From Talpa occidentalis (lineage: Eukaryota; Chordata; Mammalia; Eulipotyphla; Talpidae), in contig NW_023601433.1 in NCBI RefSeq assembly GCF_014898055.3, positions 15,548,141 to 15,612,140 on the forward strand: DNA of 64,000 bases, read 5' to 3'. The notes beneath the pieces were generated by a model. The model was not told the origin of the DNA. It saw only the letters and a list, made by a program, of their open reading frames with translations, and ran no database searches. Shown piece by piece: positions 12,400 through 24,262 of the stretch. How positions within the stretch are numbered: position 1 is the first letter of the stretch; each line of letters opens with the position of its first letter. The translations under genes were made by a program, and so were the position numbers.

Positions 12400-12620
12400 T
12401 GGGAGATCATATTTTTTTTTCATGTTTGATATTTTATTATTTATTCATTTATTTATTTGTGAAGTACTGTTAGTTTATATCCTTGTTAATTTTTTGAGTA
12501 TAGGATTTCTCCCCTCAAATGTAGTTGTCGTAGCTCTCTACCACCAAATCACCCATGTCCTCCACCAGAGGCCATTGTGCTGCCACCCTCTTCTCACAAT
12601 TGTGTTTGAAATTCATGTGA
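12400..12620. other. Unassigned T-rich stretch
   Basis: A T-rich block with TTTA-like units is followed by 'TGTCCTCCACCAGAGGCCATTGT'-like pyrimidine-rich sequence. It resembles the antisense 3' end of a retroelement but no family can be named. Confidence 0.25.
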
Positions 12621-12629
12621 AAATGTAAA

Positions 12630-13400
12630 AGTCCTAGAATAGTCAAAGACAAATAAGGAGAGAGAACTTGCTCTCTTCACTATTAGCAGTGATCATAAAG
12701 CTAGAATAAATGTGATAGCTTGGGTAAAGGTTGAAGATAGACAAATAGACCAAGAACACAGAATAGGAAGCCATTTACCTTGCTACCTGATATGCAAATA
12801 TTAATGATATGCATGTGTTTTAGTGCTTAATAGATGACAAGGTGGCACTAACAAATCAGTGGTGTTGGAATATTTAACATTCATGTAGAAAGAATAGAAC
12901 TATCTCTTATCTCACGTTATGGAAGAAAATCAATCTAAAAATGCATGCTGAAATATGAAAAGCAAATCAATAAAGGCTTTAGAAGATAATATAGGGGTGC
13001 TTCACTTTTCCCTTTTATTACAAAGAAACACATCTTAAAAGAACACAGACATTAAAATAAAAATTGACAAGTTTAACTAAATTGAAATGAAGAATTTCTG
13101 TTTTTAAAATATCACTATCAAAAGGGTGAAAAAAGACAAAACATTCAGGAAAAGATCTTTGTGACAATCTAAAGAACTCATATATCAATAAGAAAAAGGC
13201 CAGTTGGGGAGAAATGGTTGAGACTTGAAGAGTTATTCCACAAATGGGGAAATCCAAATGCTCTATAAACGTAAGAAAAGGGACTTTGATATTTTTAGTA
13301 CAAAAAGAATGCACATTAAAACCTCAGGAAGTCATCACTACATATATAAGTCCACTGGTGAAAATGTAATGGTCTGAAAATGCCCAGTTTTGGTGGGAAA
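12630..13400 (+). mobile_element. Old LINE-1 ORF2 3' fragment, sense
   Basis: The order 'ATCAATAAAGGCTTTAGAAG', 'AACTAAATTGAAATGAAGAA', 'CAATCTAAAGAACTCATATA', 'AGAATGCACATTAAAACC' and 'CCAGTTTTGGTGGGAAAG' follows the L1 ORF2 C-terminal region, as in the better preserved sense copy at 59.2-59.7 kb. Stops and indels are frequent. This is an old, inactive L1M-type copy. Confidence 0.7.
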
Positions 13401-13417
13401 GTGGAGCAATGGAGCTC

Positions 13418-13688
13418 TTTTTTTTTATTTAAAGATTTATTTATTTATGCATACAAAAACTGGGGTACAGGCCAGAAATGGGGTAGTGGTGAAAGCATTC
13501 CCCAGAGACAGAGTGGGGAACAGAACAGGTGGACTGACTGAAATACACTGCTGAGAGGAGCAGTGGGCAAGACAGGAGAGGTTTACTGCCCCATGTGGGT
13601 AGCTCCCTGGCTAGGGATCAAACTCATGCTACAGAGGCTGCAGATAGCTTCACAGTACTGTACTTAACCCCTTGTGCCACCAGGCCCA
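13418..13688 (-). mobile_element. tRNA-headed SINE, tail type B
   Basis: On the minus strand it runs from a diverged head (near 'TGGTGGC...') to the type-B tail with 'CTGTACCCCAGTTTTTGTATGCATAAATAA' and a poly-A (seen here as a T run). The head has lost its first bases ('GGGCCTCC' is reduced to 'GGGCC'). A CAATGGAGCTC (13407-13417) / CAATGGGAACTC (13690-13701) duplication flanks it. Confidence 0.88.
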
Positions 13689-14015
13689 TCAATGGGAACT
13701 CCTACAGTGCCACTGAGAAGCCAATGCCAGGAGGCAACTTCATCTGCCAAATTGAAGGATGTGTCTCTGTCAACCCGAGGATGAGCCATCCTCCATGGGG
13801 TGTACCGCAGAGAAACTTCTGCCCATGCACACCAGCAAGCATGGATGATAACCTTCAGAGAAATACTCTTGAAATACCCCCAAAGCAGACACAAGGATAT
13901 CCCCCTGCTGGCACCCCAGGAGTCTTTTGTGTGCTCTCCATAATTATGACTCCCTCCTTGCAATTCACCTAAAGCCTCCCTAACATACAGAACTGCATGA
14001 TGATGCATACACAAT

Positions 14016-15200
14016 TGGTAAAATTATAAGAACAAGCACAGAAAAGTATTTATTGCAAGATCAGTATAATCTGTCGAAGGAAGAAGTCATAATTATGGCA
14101 AGCACGCAGAAGATCCAGGGGATGCCAGCTGGGAGAAATGTCTGCACAGCACATGTGTCTCCTGCCAGTTCTTGGGTATATACATTAACTCAGAAACGGG
14201 AGTTTTGGGTTGGGTGGATGTTAGTGCAAGAAAATGAGACCAGAATTCAGTAGACACCACTGGCCAGGCCACAGATGGTACAGAGTACAGAGGAATTGAG
14301 AGGTGACTGCTCTCAATAGATTAATATTGTAGATCATCTTAACCTATGTTACACTGTTTCTTATTCAAAACATTGAATAATGTATTCACTTTATGGTTCT
14401 TAATATCTCTTTATAAATACATTGGCACATCAAATAACAAAATAAATATATCACTGCTTTGCATCTGCAAATCAGAAAATACTTAATTGCTAACAGTATA
14501 TAATTAGTAAGTAGCACATTATTAGCACATGATACTAATCTCTATTAGACTTAACAAGATGTTACTTTCTTCTCAGATATTGCATTAATATTTGTCACTT
14601 GTTTCTCTAAAGGTAATAATTCATACTTCTTTTCTCTGTTCTAGTAGCAATCTTTTTAGACATTAAACATGGCAAAAAATTACATTGCAAAGTAAACATA
14701 TAAACTGCTGGCATGCATATTTTAATGACATTCCAACAAGAAAGTAAAAGGAATAAATTACTTTCGAATATGCTGATTAAATAAATTTTGTGTATAAACA
14801 TTATCTCAAGTCAAACAAAGAAACTTGAAAGCAATCTTTAAAGTTCTTTAAATTTTGTTCAAGATATATTAATCTCATTCTTTAGAAATAACAAGTCGCT
14901 ATGGTAACAATTGATTATTTCCACATAACTGACAGAGAAGGAACTGTGAAATTTCTTGTTTCTATCATAGTATTAATTTAATCCCATTTTTAATATGTGA
15001 TCACAGCAAGCATCTTTTAATGTCCCTCTTATCTTGCCCCAACAATATTAAGCATGACCAAGTCCTAGGTTGAAAATATTTTTTAAAGACCTTAAATCTC
15101 TATTAATAACTTACCACTTTTGCCATTGTTCTAGATTGTACCATATCTTATGATTGATGAATTATTAAGCAAGAAAATGTTCCATTTTAAAAAGTCTGAT
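14016..15200. other. Non-coding, repeat-poor AT-rich stretch
   Basis: No gene or young repeat is visible. It includes the RFX-like X-box at 14895 and a homeobox-rich AT segment around 14870-15120 ('TTGATTATTT', 'TATTAATTTAAT', 'TATTAATAACTTA') that could be conserved regulatory DNA. This is motif-level evidence only. Confidence 0.35.
14895..14908. promoter_or_regulatory. RFX X-box-like site
   Basis: GTCGCTATGGTAAC is an imperfect inverted repeat close to the RFX consensus (GTNRCC, short spacer, RGYAAC). RFX factors bind such sites in ciliary, neuronal and MHC class II regulatory regions. It lies in a repeat-poor block. A single motif is weak evidence of function. Confidence 0.4.
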
Positions 15201-15209
15201 CTTTACCAT

Positions 15210-15640
15210 TCTAGGAGAGAAAAAAACTTTTTCCTGGCCCTCTAGAGTCTGAAAATTAAACTGACAAAGACAGAAAAATGGGAAAAGAGCATACAAATTT
15301 ATCTAAAGGACATTTTACATGACATGGGAGGCTTCATAAGGAAATGAAGCCTCCAAGAAACAGTCAAGATTGAGCATATTTACACTGGGTTTGATGAAGA
15401 AGGGAAAGTCATGGGAAAATGTGGTAAATCAACAGGATGGCAGTTAATGGTAATGAGGTGGGGAAACTGGTGAGGGTCTGTTGGTTAGGATGTCCCTCAG
15501 CAAAAGGAGGACACCTCCTACATGGTGTCCCCTTGCAAAAGGAGGACACCTCCTACATGGTGGGCTTTCTGGAGATCAGAGGGTCCCTCTTGGATCTACC
15601 ATCTCTTAAATATCTTTAGCATAAAAAATTCTCTATGCCA
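15210..15640. repeat. LTR-like repeat, family unknown (copy 2)
   Basis: Shares block order with 11440-11800. The strongest blocks are 'CATGGGAGGCTTCATAAGGA', 'GGTTTGATGAAGAAGGGAAA' and 'GGGTCTGTTGGTTAGGATG'. It contains a 35-bp tandem duplication near its end. It is probably an old LTR, non-coding. Confidence 0.45.
15501..15562. repeat. 35-bp tandem duplication with internal dyads
   Basis: The segment beginning CAAAAGGAGGACACC at 15501 repeats at 15536, period 35, with the shared part nearly identical for 27 bases. Each copy contains the dyad AGGAGG-ACA-CCTCCT, so each could form a short hairpin. Two copies only. Confidence 0.85.
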
Positions 15641-17984
15641 GGGTGCCTTATTTTGGGTAACCTGTTGTTAGCTTACTCATCATGAGTGTAACTTAGTGAG
15701 AAAGCAACCAGTAAAATTGGTCCATGAGTGTTGGTTGGTTGAACTGATAAATTTGAAATATTTCATTTCCATAATCATATATCATGGGCAACTAAATAGG
15801 GTGAGCAATTAAAAATTAAATATTCATTTTACATATTGACAATGTATTCCATAAATAATGAAGGTGAACCATATAGGCATTTAGGGCATATTTGTGGGAA
15901 GCAGAGGGTTTGAATTTACTTGAAGATTGACACTACCTTCTCTGAGTTAACTGGAGAGAGAGGTGAAATATAGCCAGCCTCATATGTACATATGTATATA
16001 TGCTATTTGACAGAAGTCATGGTAACCTCACAAATACATGAAATTGCTTTGTCCACATTCACTCACTGATCCCTTACTTCTAAATCTAATGGGTAGTTCT
16101 CAGGTTTTATCTTACTGATCTTTTTTCTTCCTCTTCCCACGGCCTCCTTTACATTCTCTCTCTACCCTTGGATTTGTCTTAATATCTACATTAAGTATGT
16201 GTTTCTCCTGGCAAGTGCTTCCCCCAAGGCCTAATACCTTCTCTCTCTTCATTGCCTTGCTGTGGTAGAAGAAGAATCCTAACCCAGGGATTGGATTCCA
16301 CAGCTGCGAGCTTCTCCCTTGCCCACACTGTCATTTCCAGCAGTTTCCTTAAAAGATTTGTGTCATCTCTGTGCCTTTTCCAAGAACTCTTTCCTCTCCC
16401 CTCTCAGCAGTTGCCTTACCCCATTCAGTCCAGAGGGTCCTTCTGCTCCCTGCCATCTGTCTGCCCCTTAACCTGCACATACCTGAGCATGCTCAAGTGA
16501 CCCGTGCTTGGGACAGGTCCTTTTGCACCTTTTGTCTTTCTCAGTGCTGGTGACAATCCTGACAGAGAAAGCATACTCAGAAACATCTTCTCGGGGGTAG
16601 ACAGACACAGACAATGGAGTCACAAGTCCTCTGGGATGCCAATACAGGCCAGGCACCAGGGCAGGGACAATAAGTGATGAAACTAGCCCAGTTTTCCATC
16701 CTGGGAGAACCCAGCTAACAAACATGCATGTGTGTTTGCTATCTTTTGGGGGTACCATCAGATTGAATTTTTCAACCATCGGCAACAATCTCCAGACTTA
16801 GCATCAAACATATTATGTATGCATTCCTAAGAAAACATAGTACTGAAGAAAGCAATGCCTGCAGTATTGGCATAGCTAAGCAAGAATTCTTTCAAAATAT
16901 CTCCTCCCCCACCCATTGGGAAACCTGTTTTGAAAGATTTTTATCCAACTACATTCCGGGCATTTATTAAGAAACATCCATTTGATCTATTTATAATATC
17001 TCCATTTTGTCATTTGACTCAGATTTTAATGAATGATTTAGAATTTTTTAGAGCTCAAAATAGTGAAGTGGGGGTGCATTACAGTGAAGTGGGGGCACCC
17101 CTCAGCATGGTGCTCACCCTGCTAAGGCCTGGATGTTGTTGGTTCATTCACTGTGTGACCCCAAAGGGCTTGGGCGTGTCCTGGTGATGCTGTTAGCTCC
17201 TGCTTTTGGAGCTTAGTCATAGACAAGAAATCCCAGTAAATCATTAGTGATTTGCTTCCTCTAATGTTTGGTTTTCTTGGGGGTAGAAGTAAGAGAAGGT
17301 GTGATTAGCTCTGTTCCAAGTCAGAGTATCAACCAGTGTCTGTGCAATGAATAGAAGAGTGAATGTTTCACTATAACCACCAAGGTGGAACATCTAACCC
17401 CACACGAATCCAAATTTCACACTTGATTCAGATAAGGAATCTTACCTGAAATTGAAGTTCTTTTTAGTAAACTATGAACAATTCCCCACTACAATTTTTG
17501 AGATATCAAAATAGCATTCAAAACTACATACTCTCCCCACCTGACATGAATCCCAGGAACTGAGGCTTGTCTTCTCTGTGGGATGGTATAAAACAGTCCT
17601 GGGAATCAGTTCCAGATGTTTCCAAGATCCCCCAATTTTTGTAAAATATCTCAGCTTTTCTCTATTGGCAATACAAACCTATAATCAAAGGTCTTTGTAT
17701 CATGTTGTTTTTCCACATACTGATACTATAACAAATCCCTTAACGATGCTGGATTTCAAAAAAGTGGATGAGATATATCAACGGGCTCTTAGAAACTAAA
17801 GAAAGGAAGGATGTAATCCTACAGTTCTTTGTTTGGAAGTCTTTAAATTCAAGCTCTAAATTCAAGTTCAGAATATTTTGTCCTTTTAATAGTACAAGCT
17901 CCTTTTGGAATACATTACTGGAATATTTTAATAAAATATGTTTTAACTGAGTCTTCTGTTTGCTACAGGCCATTTCAGAGAAAA
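15641..17984. other. Non-coding stretch, no recognised element
   Basis: No coding signal is visible. Short direct repeats occur at about 17063-17095 (AGTGAAGTGGGGG twice). A pyrimidine-rich segment lies near 16120-16450. It is mostly unplaced; old decayed repeats are likely but cannot be named. Confidence 0.4.
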
Positions 17985-18250
17985 GGGCCTCCCTGGTGGC
18001 AACAAGGGGTTAAGACGCAGCCTATGAAGCTATCCACAGCCACCGCAGCATGAGTTTGATCTCCAGCCAGGGAGCTACCCATATGGTGCAGCTGACCTCT
18101 CCTGACTTGCCCGCTGCTCCCCTCAGCAGTGTATTTCAGTCAATCTGCCTGTTCTGCTCCCCACTCTGTCTCTGGTGAGTCCTCTCACCCCCACACCTCT
18201 GGCCTGTACCCTAATTCTTGTATGCATAAATTAATAATTTTTTTTTTTAA
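17985..18250 (+). mobile_element. tRNA-headed SINE, tail type B
   Basis: It begins GGGCCTCCCTGGTGGC. The head carries a degraded B box (GTTTGATCTCC), then the body 'GGGAGCTACCC...GTGTATTTCAGTCAATCTGCC' and the type-B tail 'GGCCTGTACCC...CTTGTATGCATAAAT'. The duplication AGAAAAGG occurs on both sides (from 17979 and at 18251-18258). Confidence 0.92.
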
Positions 18251-18258
18251 AGAAAAGG

Positions 18259-19844
18259 ATAAAATTGGGCAGTGTGGTTAACTGCTAATAATTTATGTTT
18301 GGGGAAGGGGCATTGTAACATTGTAGCTTAAAAGGAAGCGATTTCCTTCACCAAAGGGGAAACAATGGATTGGGGAGAGCAAAGAAGCTCTCCCTGCGCA
18401 GGCTCTTCTCTCTGCTCCTAAGGGTGTGTGTGGTCAAATCTGCCTTATCCCCAGTGTAGTTTATGAAGATCAGCCAAATAAAAAAGACTGAGATGCAAAC
18501 ATATGTCCAGCCCCAATGTCACAAGACAAGATGGACAAGATGCTCCCCCACTTTGAGGGGGAGCAAAGGTGGACAAGTCTCAGGTGAAAAATAGAGCAAA
18601 GTCTGGCCTGTCCTGACCTATAATACAAACAGCAAGACAGGACTCGATATAGAAAGTGCTGAAACTTGGTGGTTGTTTACAGAGAACTTTTTCTAAATAA
18701 CAAACTCGGAGGAAGGGAGTGTTAAGCGACATTTGCACCGAGTGTAGGAGGCTCCCTCTGTACTCCCAGCCAGGACACAGCTGCAGGCAGTGGGGGACAA
18801 ACCCCGAACAAACCCTCACCCCAGTCAAACCTTCAGTGGGTTGGCAAGGGTTTAGCTTGAGGGCTTTCTCCACTGGTGTGAAGTGCTCAGGCCATAGGTG
18901 ATGTCCTGCTTTGACCACTCAAAGCCCTGCCCCAGTGTAGGGTGACAAGCTTCACAGGCCTGATCCCAATATAGTCACAGCTCCACCAGCAGGGAGGGCT
19001 GACAAACCTCAACCAGAGTCAGGAGTCTGGTTGCCAAGTGATGTTTCTTAGGACAGAAATATGAGCAGATTCACAAAATTCTATTTCTCTGACAGTTGGG
19101 AAAAGCCATTGTTGCTTCAGCCCTGACCACCCAACAAAGTCCCACAATTTACTGAACCCCTCTGCCCTGCAGGTGGCCCACAGCCCTCATAGGTGGCGGA
19201 CGGGCACGGTGTGTGCAGGAGCAGCTGGCCTGGCCCTGGCATCACTTCAGTTTGCATGAAGGGGTAGCACTTGGCCCCCTGGAGGGAACGACACCCAACG
19301 CTGCTGCCTGAAGCAAAGTTACTGGCTTCTCAGGGCCCTCCCAGCACAGAGCCCCCCAAACGCATGGGCTGGGGCATGGATGCATTGGCTCAGCTGCAAC
19401 CTGGTGCTGTTTAGAGCCAGCACCATCTCTGAAGCATAGAAATGAACCTGGTCCCTCTGTCCAGCAGCAGATTCAGATTGTTCTCACAACTGTGGCCAGC
19501 ACCCCCTTGATGAGGCTTTTTATGTTCTAACCGACCCCGGGCTGCTATGAATGGCCTAACCGTTTGTGAATGATTCGAACTTGGAAAGCTGCAGGCTGTG
19601 TCCAGTTGAAACCAAGCTGCAACCAATCACCCATCCAGGTGGCCACTTTCAAAGCTTGGGCACCCAGTGAAGGGCAGTTTCTGATGCAGGGGCTGCTACA
19701 ACACACCATGCTTGGCATTTGGTCTTTGGCTGAGGTGGCCACTTGACCAGGCTTCTTCTGCTCCCAGAAGACTGACATCACTGCATCTATGACCTTCCTT
19801 GGGGCCCTCGGTGGTGCTTCTCCACTGCCAACAGGCTTTCAGAT
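18259..19844. other. Non-coding stretch, moderately GC-rich
   Basis: More GC-rich than its neighbours, especially 18700-19450, and without an exon-like frame that I can support. The longest frames are short and their translations match no family I recognise. It could hold an old LTR or a decayed processed copy; neither can be shown. Confidence 0.35.
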
Positions 19845-20042
19845 CATGGCAGTTGTTCTCATCTGGGGCAATTTTGTCTCTTGGGGAGCATTTGGCTTCG
19901 TCTACAGTAATTTTGCAGTTTCAGGTGGGGGAGAGCTGCACCAGGCATGTAGAGGATGAAGGCGAGGGCTGCTGATAAGCATCCTATAGTGCACAAGGTC
20001 TGTCCCTTTCCCCCAGAAAATCACTATCTGGCCCCAAATGAG
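19845..20042 (+). mobile_element. MER20-like hAT MITE remnant
   Basis: Blocks 'TTGTTCTCATCTGGGGCAAT', 'TTTTGTCTCTTGGGGAGCAT', 'GAGGGCTGCTGATAAGCATC', 'CTATAGTGCACAAG' and 'ATCTGGCCCCAAATG' follow the order of the MER20 element as I recall it. It is non-autonomous and diverged. Some MER20 copies have been co-opted as enhancers in placental mammals, but nothing here shows that for this copy. Confidence 0.6.
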
Positions 20043-20966
20043 ATCAAGAAACTGGCTAACAGTGCTGGTCCTGTCTGATTCGCCAACTCCCACTAGCTCA
20101 TTATGGCCCTTGAAACTAACCTGTATTATGTTTCAAGTTTTCTTATCTGATAATGGTGTCTCTGGTCACAAGGCTCATCTGTCAGAGGGTCCATCTTGCT
20201 GCTTGGGGCCTGTCAAGAGTAACCTTCATTAAAATCTGTAGCAGACAAATCAAATGGTCCTGGTCTTCTCATCTGCTGGTCAAAATAATCAGAATGCTGA
20301 CAGAAAGACATTCTGATATAAAATTTGAGTTTCGGAAAGAACATTTTGGGATGAGGCATGGAATATAGATAACAATTTAGGTTTCCCCATGCAACTCCCT
20401 CCACCTCCAACTTCCCTCTAAACACACAAGGCATAAACCATCAATGACAGAAGCTAGGTTCAGAAATGCCTTTAAGAACCCAAGAAATAAAGATTTGCTG
20501 CGTAATAGTTTGGGGGCACAGTCTCTGAGAGTTATTCCCAAATCATAGCACATGGGTTTTCCTAGTAAGCCAGCTGGACTGCACTTGCATCAGAATTGTT
20601 GATAGAAATGTTTCTATTTTTGAAAGTGTTTTGTTTAGAGGACAATGGAGCCTTTTGAAGCTGACTCATAAATATATGAGGTCTATATTGATACAAACAG
20701 AATTAGCATCAATATAACCCTCCAACCCACTGTTGGCAGGAAGAGGAATTAGAGAAGGAAGGATAAAGGAGAGTGAGAGAAAGGAGAAAGGAAATCCAGT
20801 TTCCATGTAAGAAAGGGGTGGAGACTATCCCTTGTGGTGGGATCGATGCTGTAGATTTGGATATCCTTTCTCACTTTCCATTAATTTATTTTGTTATTCC
20901 ATCTTCTCCATGATTCACTTTAAGGCTTAGCATTATATGGTTCCAGCAAAAATGTACTTGTTTTTA

Positions 20967-21229
20967 GGGCCTCCCCTGGTGGTGCAGTGGTTGAGCGCTG
21001 GGCTGCAAAGCTGCCAGCAGCCTCTGCAGCGCTGGTTCGATCCCCAGCCGCCGGCAAGGGTCCCACATGGCGCGCAGACCTCTCCTGTCACACCCGCTGC
21101 TCCCCTCAACAGTGTATTTTGTCAGTCTGCCTGTTCTTCTCCCTGCTCTGGCTCTGGTGAATTCTCTCACCCTCCCACACATCTGACTGTACCCAGTGCT
21201 CATATAAATAAATAAATAAATCTTTTTAA
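20967..21229 (+). mobile_element. tRNA-headed SINE, tail type A, with long intact duplication
   Basis: The best copy in the window. Head GGGCCTCCCCTGGTGGTGCAG, A-box-like region, B box GGTTCGATCCC, the 'GGGTCCCACATGGCGCG' middle, the 'GTCAGTCTGCCTGTTC' body, then the type-A tail 'TGTACCCAGTGCTCATATAAATAAATAA'. It is flanked by a 19-base identical duplication (20948-20966 and 21230-21248, core ATGTACTTGTTTTTA). The exact duplication suggests a fairly recent insertion. Confidence 0.97.
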
Positions 21230-21248
21230 AAAAATGTACTTGTTTTTA

Positions 21249-22847
21249 GAACAGAAGGAGAGCAGGAATGGGAAGATTATATTGCAGTTGGGCTCTAATT
21301 TTTGAAGAAAGACCCATGCTTGGGAATAGAGTGGGTATTATGAGATGCAGAAAAAAAAAAGCAAGTTAAATTATGCAGTGAGAAAGTAAAGGTGTTTGGA
21401 GACTGATCTTGGCCGATAAAGTATCCTTGGAGATGTTTGCTGACAAGATGGTGGAATTTTCCAGCATAAACTAGAGTAGCAGGTACACCCGTGGATGCAA
21501 ATGCTAGTAAATTCCCACCAGATCAACCAGTGAAGGCTAATAAAATTCTCTTCCAGTTATCAACAAATAAACCATTTGCTCTTTTCCCTTAAGGGAAGGC
21601 CTTTTCTCCAGTCTCTTAGGAACCTCATTGACTTTAATGTAAGAATTTAGTTCACTTTTTAATTGCGCTTATGGCTGGCCCTTAGGATACTAATTAGTTA
21701 TTTAAGATTATGGTGTTTGGTCTACCAGACACATCTCAGAGTTTAATCAGAAGCTACTATATTCATAATTTCATGAATGCTTAGTGGAGTCAATGATTCC
21801 TGCGTCCCAAGCACACAGGAGACTCTGCAATGAATGCCCATTACTCCAACTCAAACATCCATGTGTTCTGCATTAGCCAATGCCATTTAACAAATGTCAA
21901 TGCAAACATATAATTAATTTGACCTAATGTGGGACTGCAATTTCCAGTGTACTTGAAGAATTATATGTGTGTCAAATATAGTTGCTAATGTTGAACTAAA
22001 AAAAATGAAGACAGCTTTACTGAGGAAATCCACATTAACTATTAACTAGAGGACAAAAATAGTTCACTGCAATAGAGAAATGTGATTATAGTTCTCTTAA
22101 ATAAAATATTATTTATATCATATTTGTTAATTTTATCTAATTTTTTCGACAGATCAATATAGAAAAATGTTAACAGCTGTCAAGTGATTTTTAGAGATTC
22201 TCTTAAAATGAATTTTTAACATTTTCTTGAAAAGGAAATCTATAATAAATGTGTGAAGCTATTTTTAGGGAACGTTTTAGAGCTAAGTAAGATCTTAACT
22301 CACAGAATAATTTTCAAGTGGAAGCTTGGCCTGGTGGTGGGAAGGATGTTAATTAGCTGACTTATCTGTGGGACATTCCAGAGGTCAGTGATGAACTGTC
22401 GCCTCAGTCTCTTATAGAACAAAATTCAATCTAAGAGGGTTGACGATTTAATGAATATTTCTGGGACTTTAGGCAATAATTAATTTTTCCAATTCCTCTA
22501 AATCCCATGCAATCATCCATCACTATATAATTTAACCAGACCCAGAATTTAAATCATATCTTTGCTATGAGCAAGAATTCCTGAGTATAAATCAACAAAC
22601 ATATGTCAGGTCTCAATGTTTAAAATATCAATAGGAGAAGAGCTGGACTTGTAGGTTGAGGGGAGAGGTACAGATACTTCAGAGGATATTATTATTATTA
22701 ATTATTTTACCTGGAGCCTGTAATTATCCGGCACAGCACTTTGCACATGTGTTACTCAGGAAGTGTTTTTGAGTTGATTGATTTGAATGAATTACCTGAA
22801 TGACTTTGTAAAAATAGCTTGCCTTCTCTGGATTTATTTTTGCACAT
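21249..22847. other. Repeat-poor AT-rich stretch
   Basis: About 1.6 kb without a recognised repeat, unusual for this window. It contains several homeodomain-type cores ('TAATTA' near 21913; 'TTAATTAGCTGA' near 22350; 'AATAATTAATTT' near 22477). This is compatible with conserved non-coding DNA, but nothing proves it. Confidence 0.35.
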
Positions 22848-22862
22848 GATATAAGACACTTC

Positions 22863-23121
22863 TTAAATTATTTTATTTATTTATTTATTTATGCATACAA
22901 GAACTGGAGTGTAGGCCAGAGATGCAGGGGGTGAGAGGATTCACCAGAGACAGAGTGGGGAGCAGAACAGGTGGACTACTGTAAGATACTGCTGAGGGGA
23001 GCAGTGGTCAAGACAAGAGAGGTCTGTTGTGCCATGTGTGTCAGGTATCGAACTCCTGCTACAGTGGCTGGTGATAGCTTGATAGTGCTGAGACTTAGCC
23101 TCTGCACCACTAAGGAGGCCC
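22863..23121 (-). mobile_element. tRNA-headed SINE, tail type B
   Basis: Read on the minus strand: a worn head (GGGCCTCCTTAGTGG), a B-box-like TTCGATACC, the body and a type-B tail ending in (ATAA)n. The duplication GATATAAGACACTT (22848-22861) / GATACAAGACATTT (just after 23121) flanks it. It is the first of two SINEs in the same orientation about 45 bases apart. Confidence 0.92.
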
Positions 23122-23164
23122 TGATACAAGACATTTTTATAACATGGCAGAAGACATTGCCAGT

Positions 23165-23431
23165 ATTTTTTTTTTAAAGATTTATTTATTTATGCATACA
23201 ACAGCTGGGGTACAGGCCAGAGATGCGGGCGGTGAGAGGATCCACCAGAGACAGAGTGGGGAGCAGAACAGATGGACTGACTGAAACGCACTGCTGAGGG
23301 GAGCAGCTGGCAAGGAAGGAGAGGTCTGCTGCGCCATGTGGTTTGCTCCCTGGCCGGCCAGGGGTCGAACTCGTGCTGCAGAGGCTGCGGATTGACTCAT
23401 AGTGCAACACCTTGCGCCACCAGGGAGGCCC
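23165..23431 (-). mobile_element. tRNA-headed SINE, tail type B
   Basis: A well-kept copy on the minus strand, from GGGCCTCCCTGGTGGCGCA to a 'CTGTACCCCAGCTG' type-B tail with poly-A. It has B-box-like 'GTTCGACCCC'. No clear target duplication is seen. It lies directly next to the preceding SINE in the same orientation, without sharing its ends. Confidence 0.93.
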
Positions 23432-23439
23432 CCAAGACA

Positions 23440-23660
23440 CTTTTAAACTTGAAATTAAATCAGAAATAGGAATCAGAAGATCTGAATTGAAACCCTGGAT
23501 GGATGTGTGATTTACCTGCTATATGCTCTTGAAGGACTTCTTTAATATATGCTAAATTCTGGTCAGCAGTGCTTCCTTCCCTTTGCTGTGAGAACTAAAT
23601 GAGCCACATGACACCAAAGTGTTTCCATAAGATGCTTGGCATTTAGTATAAATGTCTTAG
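23440..23660 (+). mobile_element. Possible MIR remnant
   Basis: 'AATCAGAAGATCTGAATTGAA', then 'GTGATTTACCTGCTATATGC', then 'GTGAGAACTAAATGAG' resemble MIR in order and spacing. It is heavily diverged, so the call is tentative. Confidence 0.4.
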
Positions 23661-24077
23661 ACACTAGTAGACCCCTCTCAGCTGCAATATTCTGTAACCG
23701 ATTTCCACTTAGAATTTGAACTCGGAGAGAAACAAATAGCTTTAGAATATTATTCCCTTTCTCTTCTGTAAGAACTACATGGCATTTTCTAACTGTTGAT
23801 TTACTTGCTTTTAAATGAAGACACAGATATATATTTTCTTTTTGAAAGATGGAATGGAGAAAGTTTCATTTCCCTTTCCTTTCTGAGAATTCCTTTATCT
23901 TTCAAATTGTTACAAAGTTCTACCTGTTGGGGACTGCTCCTGGACAGAATCTGAGAGCTAGGTGGTCCTGGCAAAGATTTCAAGTGGTTGTTTCCACTCT
24001 TACTGGCCTTAACTCCTTTAATAACCTCTTATTACATTCATGCTCCAATGTCCTTCTCACAACACTGCTATGAGGTG

Positions 24078-24262
24078 AGAGAAATTGTAGGAGGGAGAGG
24101 GATCAGAGGGAGGGAGGGAGGAGCACAGGGGACTGAGGTGATGGTGCACGGGTGCCTTGGGGAAGGAAATTCTATGGGGACTACACCTGAGGGGGTGGGG
24201 GGAAGAAAATATTGTCTAGAAAAATGTAAAAAAATTGATAAATGTTAAAATAAAAAAAAATT
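24078..24262 (+). mobile_element. 5'-truncated LINE-1 (3' UTR only), subfamily 2
   Basis: From 'GGAGGGAGAGGGATCAGAGG' through 'GGTGATGGTGCACGGGTGCC' and 'TTCTATGGGGACTACACCTG' to the A-rich tail, this is nearly the same as the 3' UTR of the L1 ending at 60368. It differs from the 3' UTR of the copies at 10.6, 12.1, 28.4 and 61.0 kb. It is non-coding. A clean target duplication is not visible because the right flank is A-rich. Confidence 0.8.
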
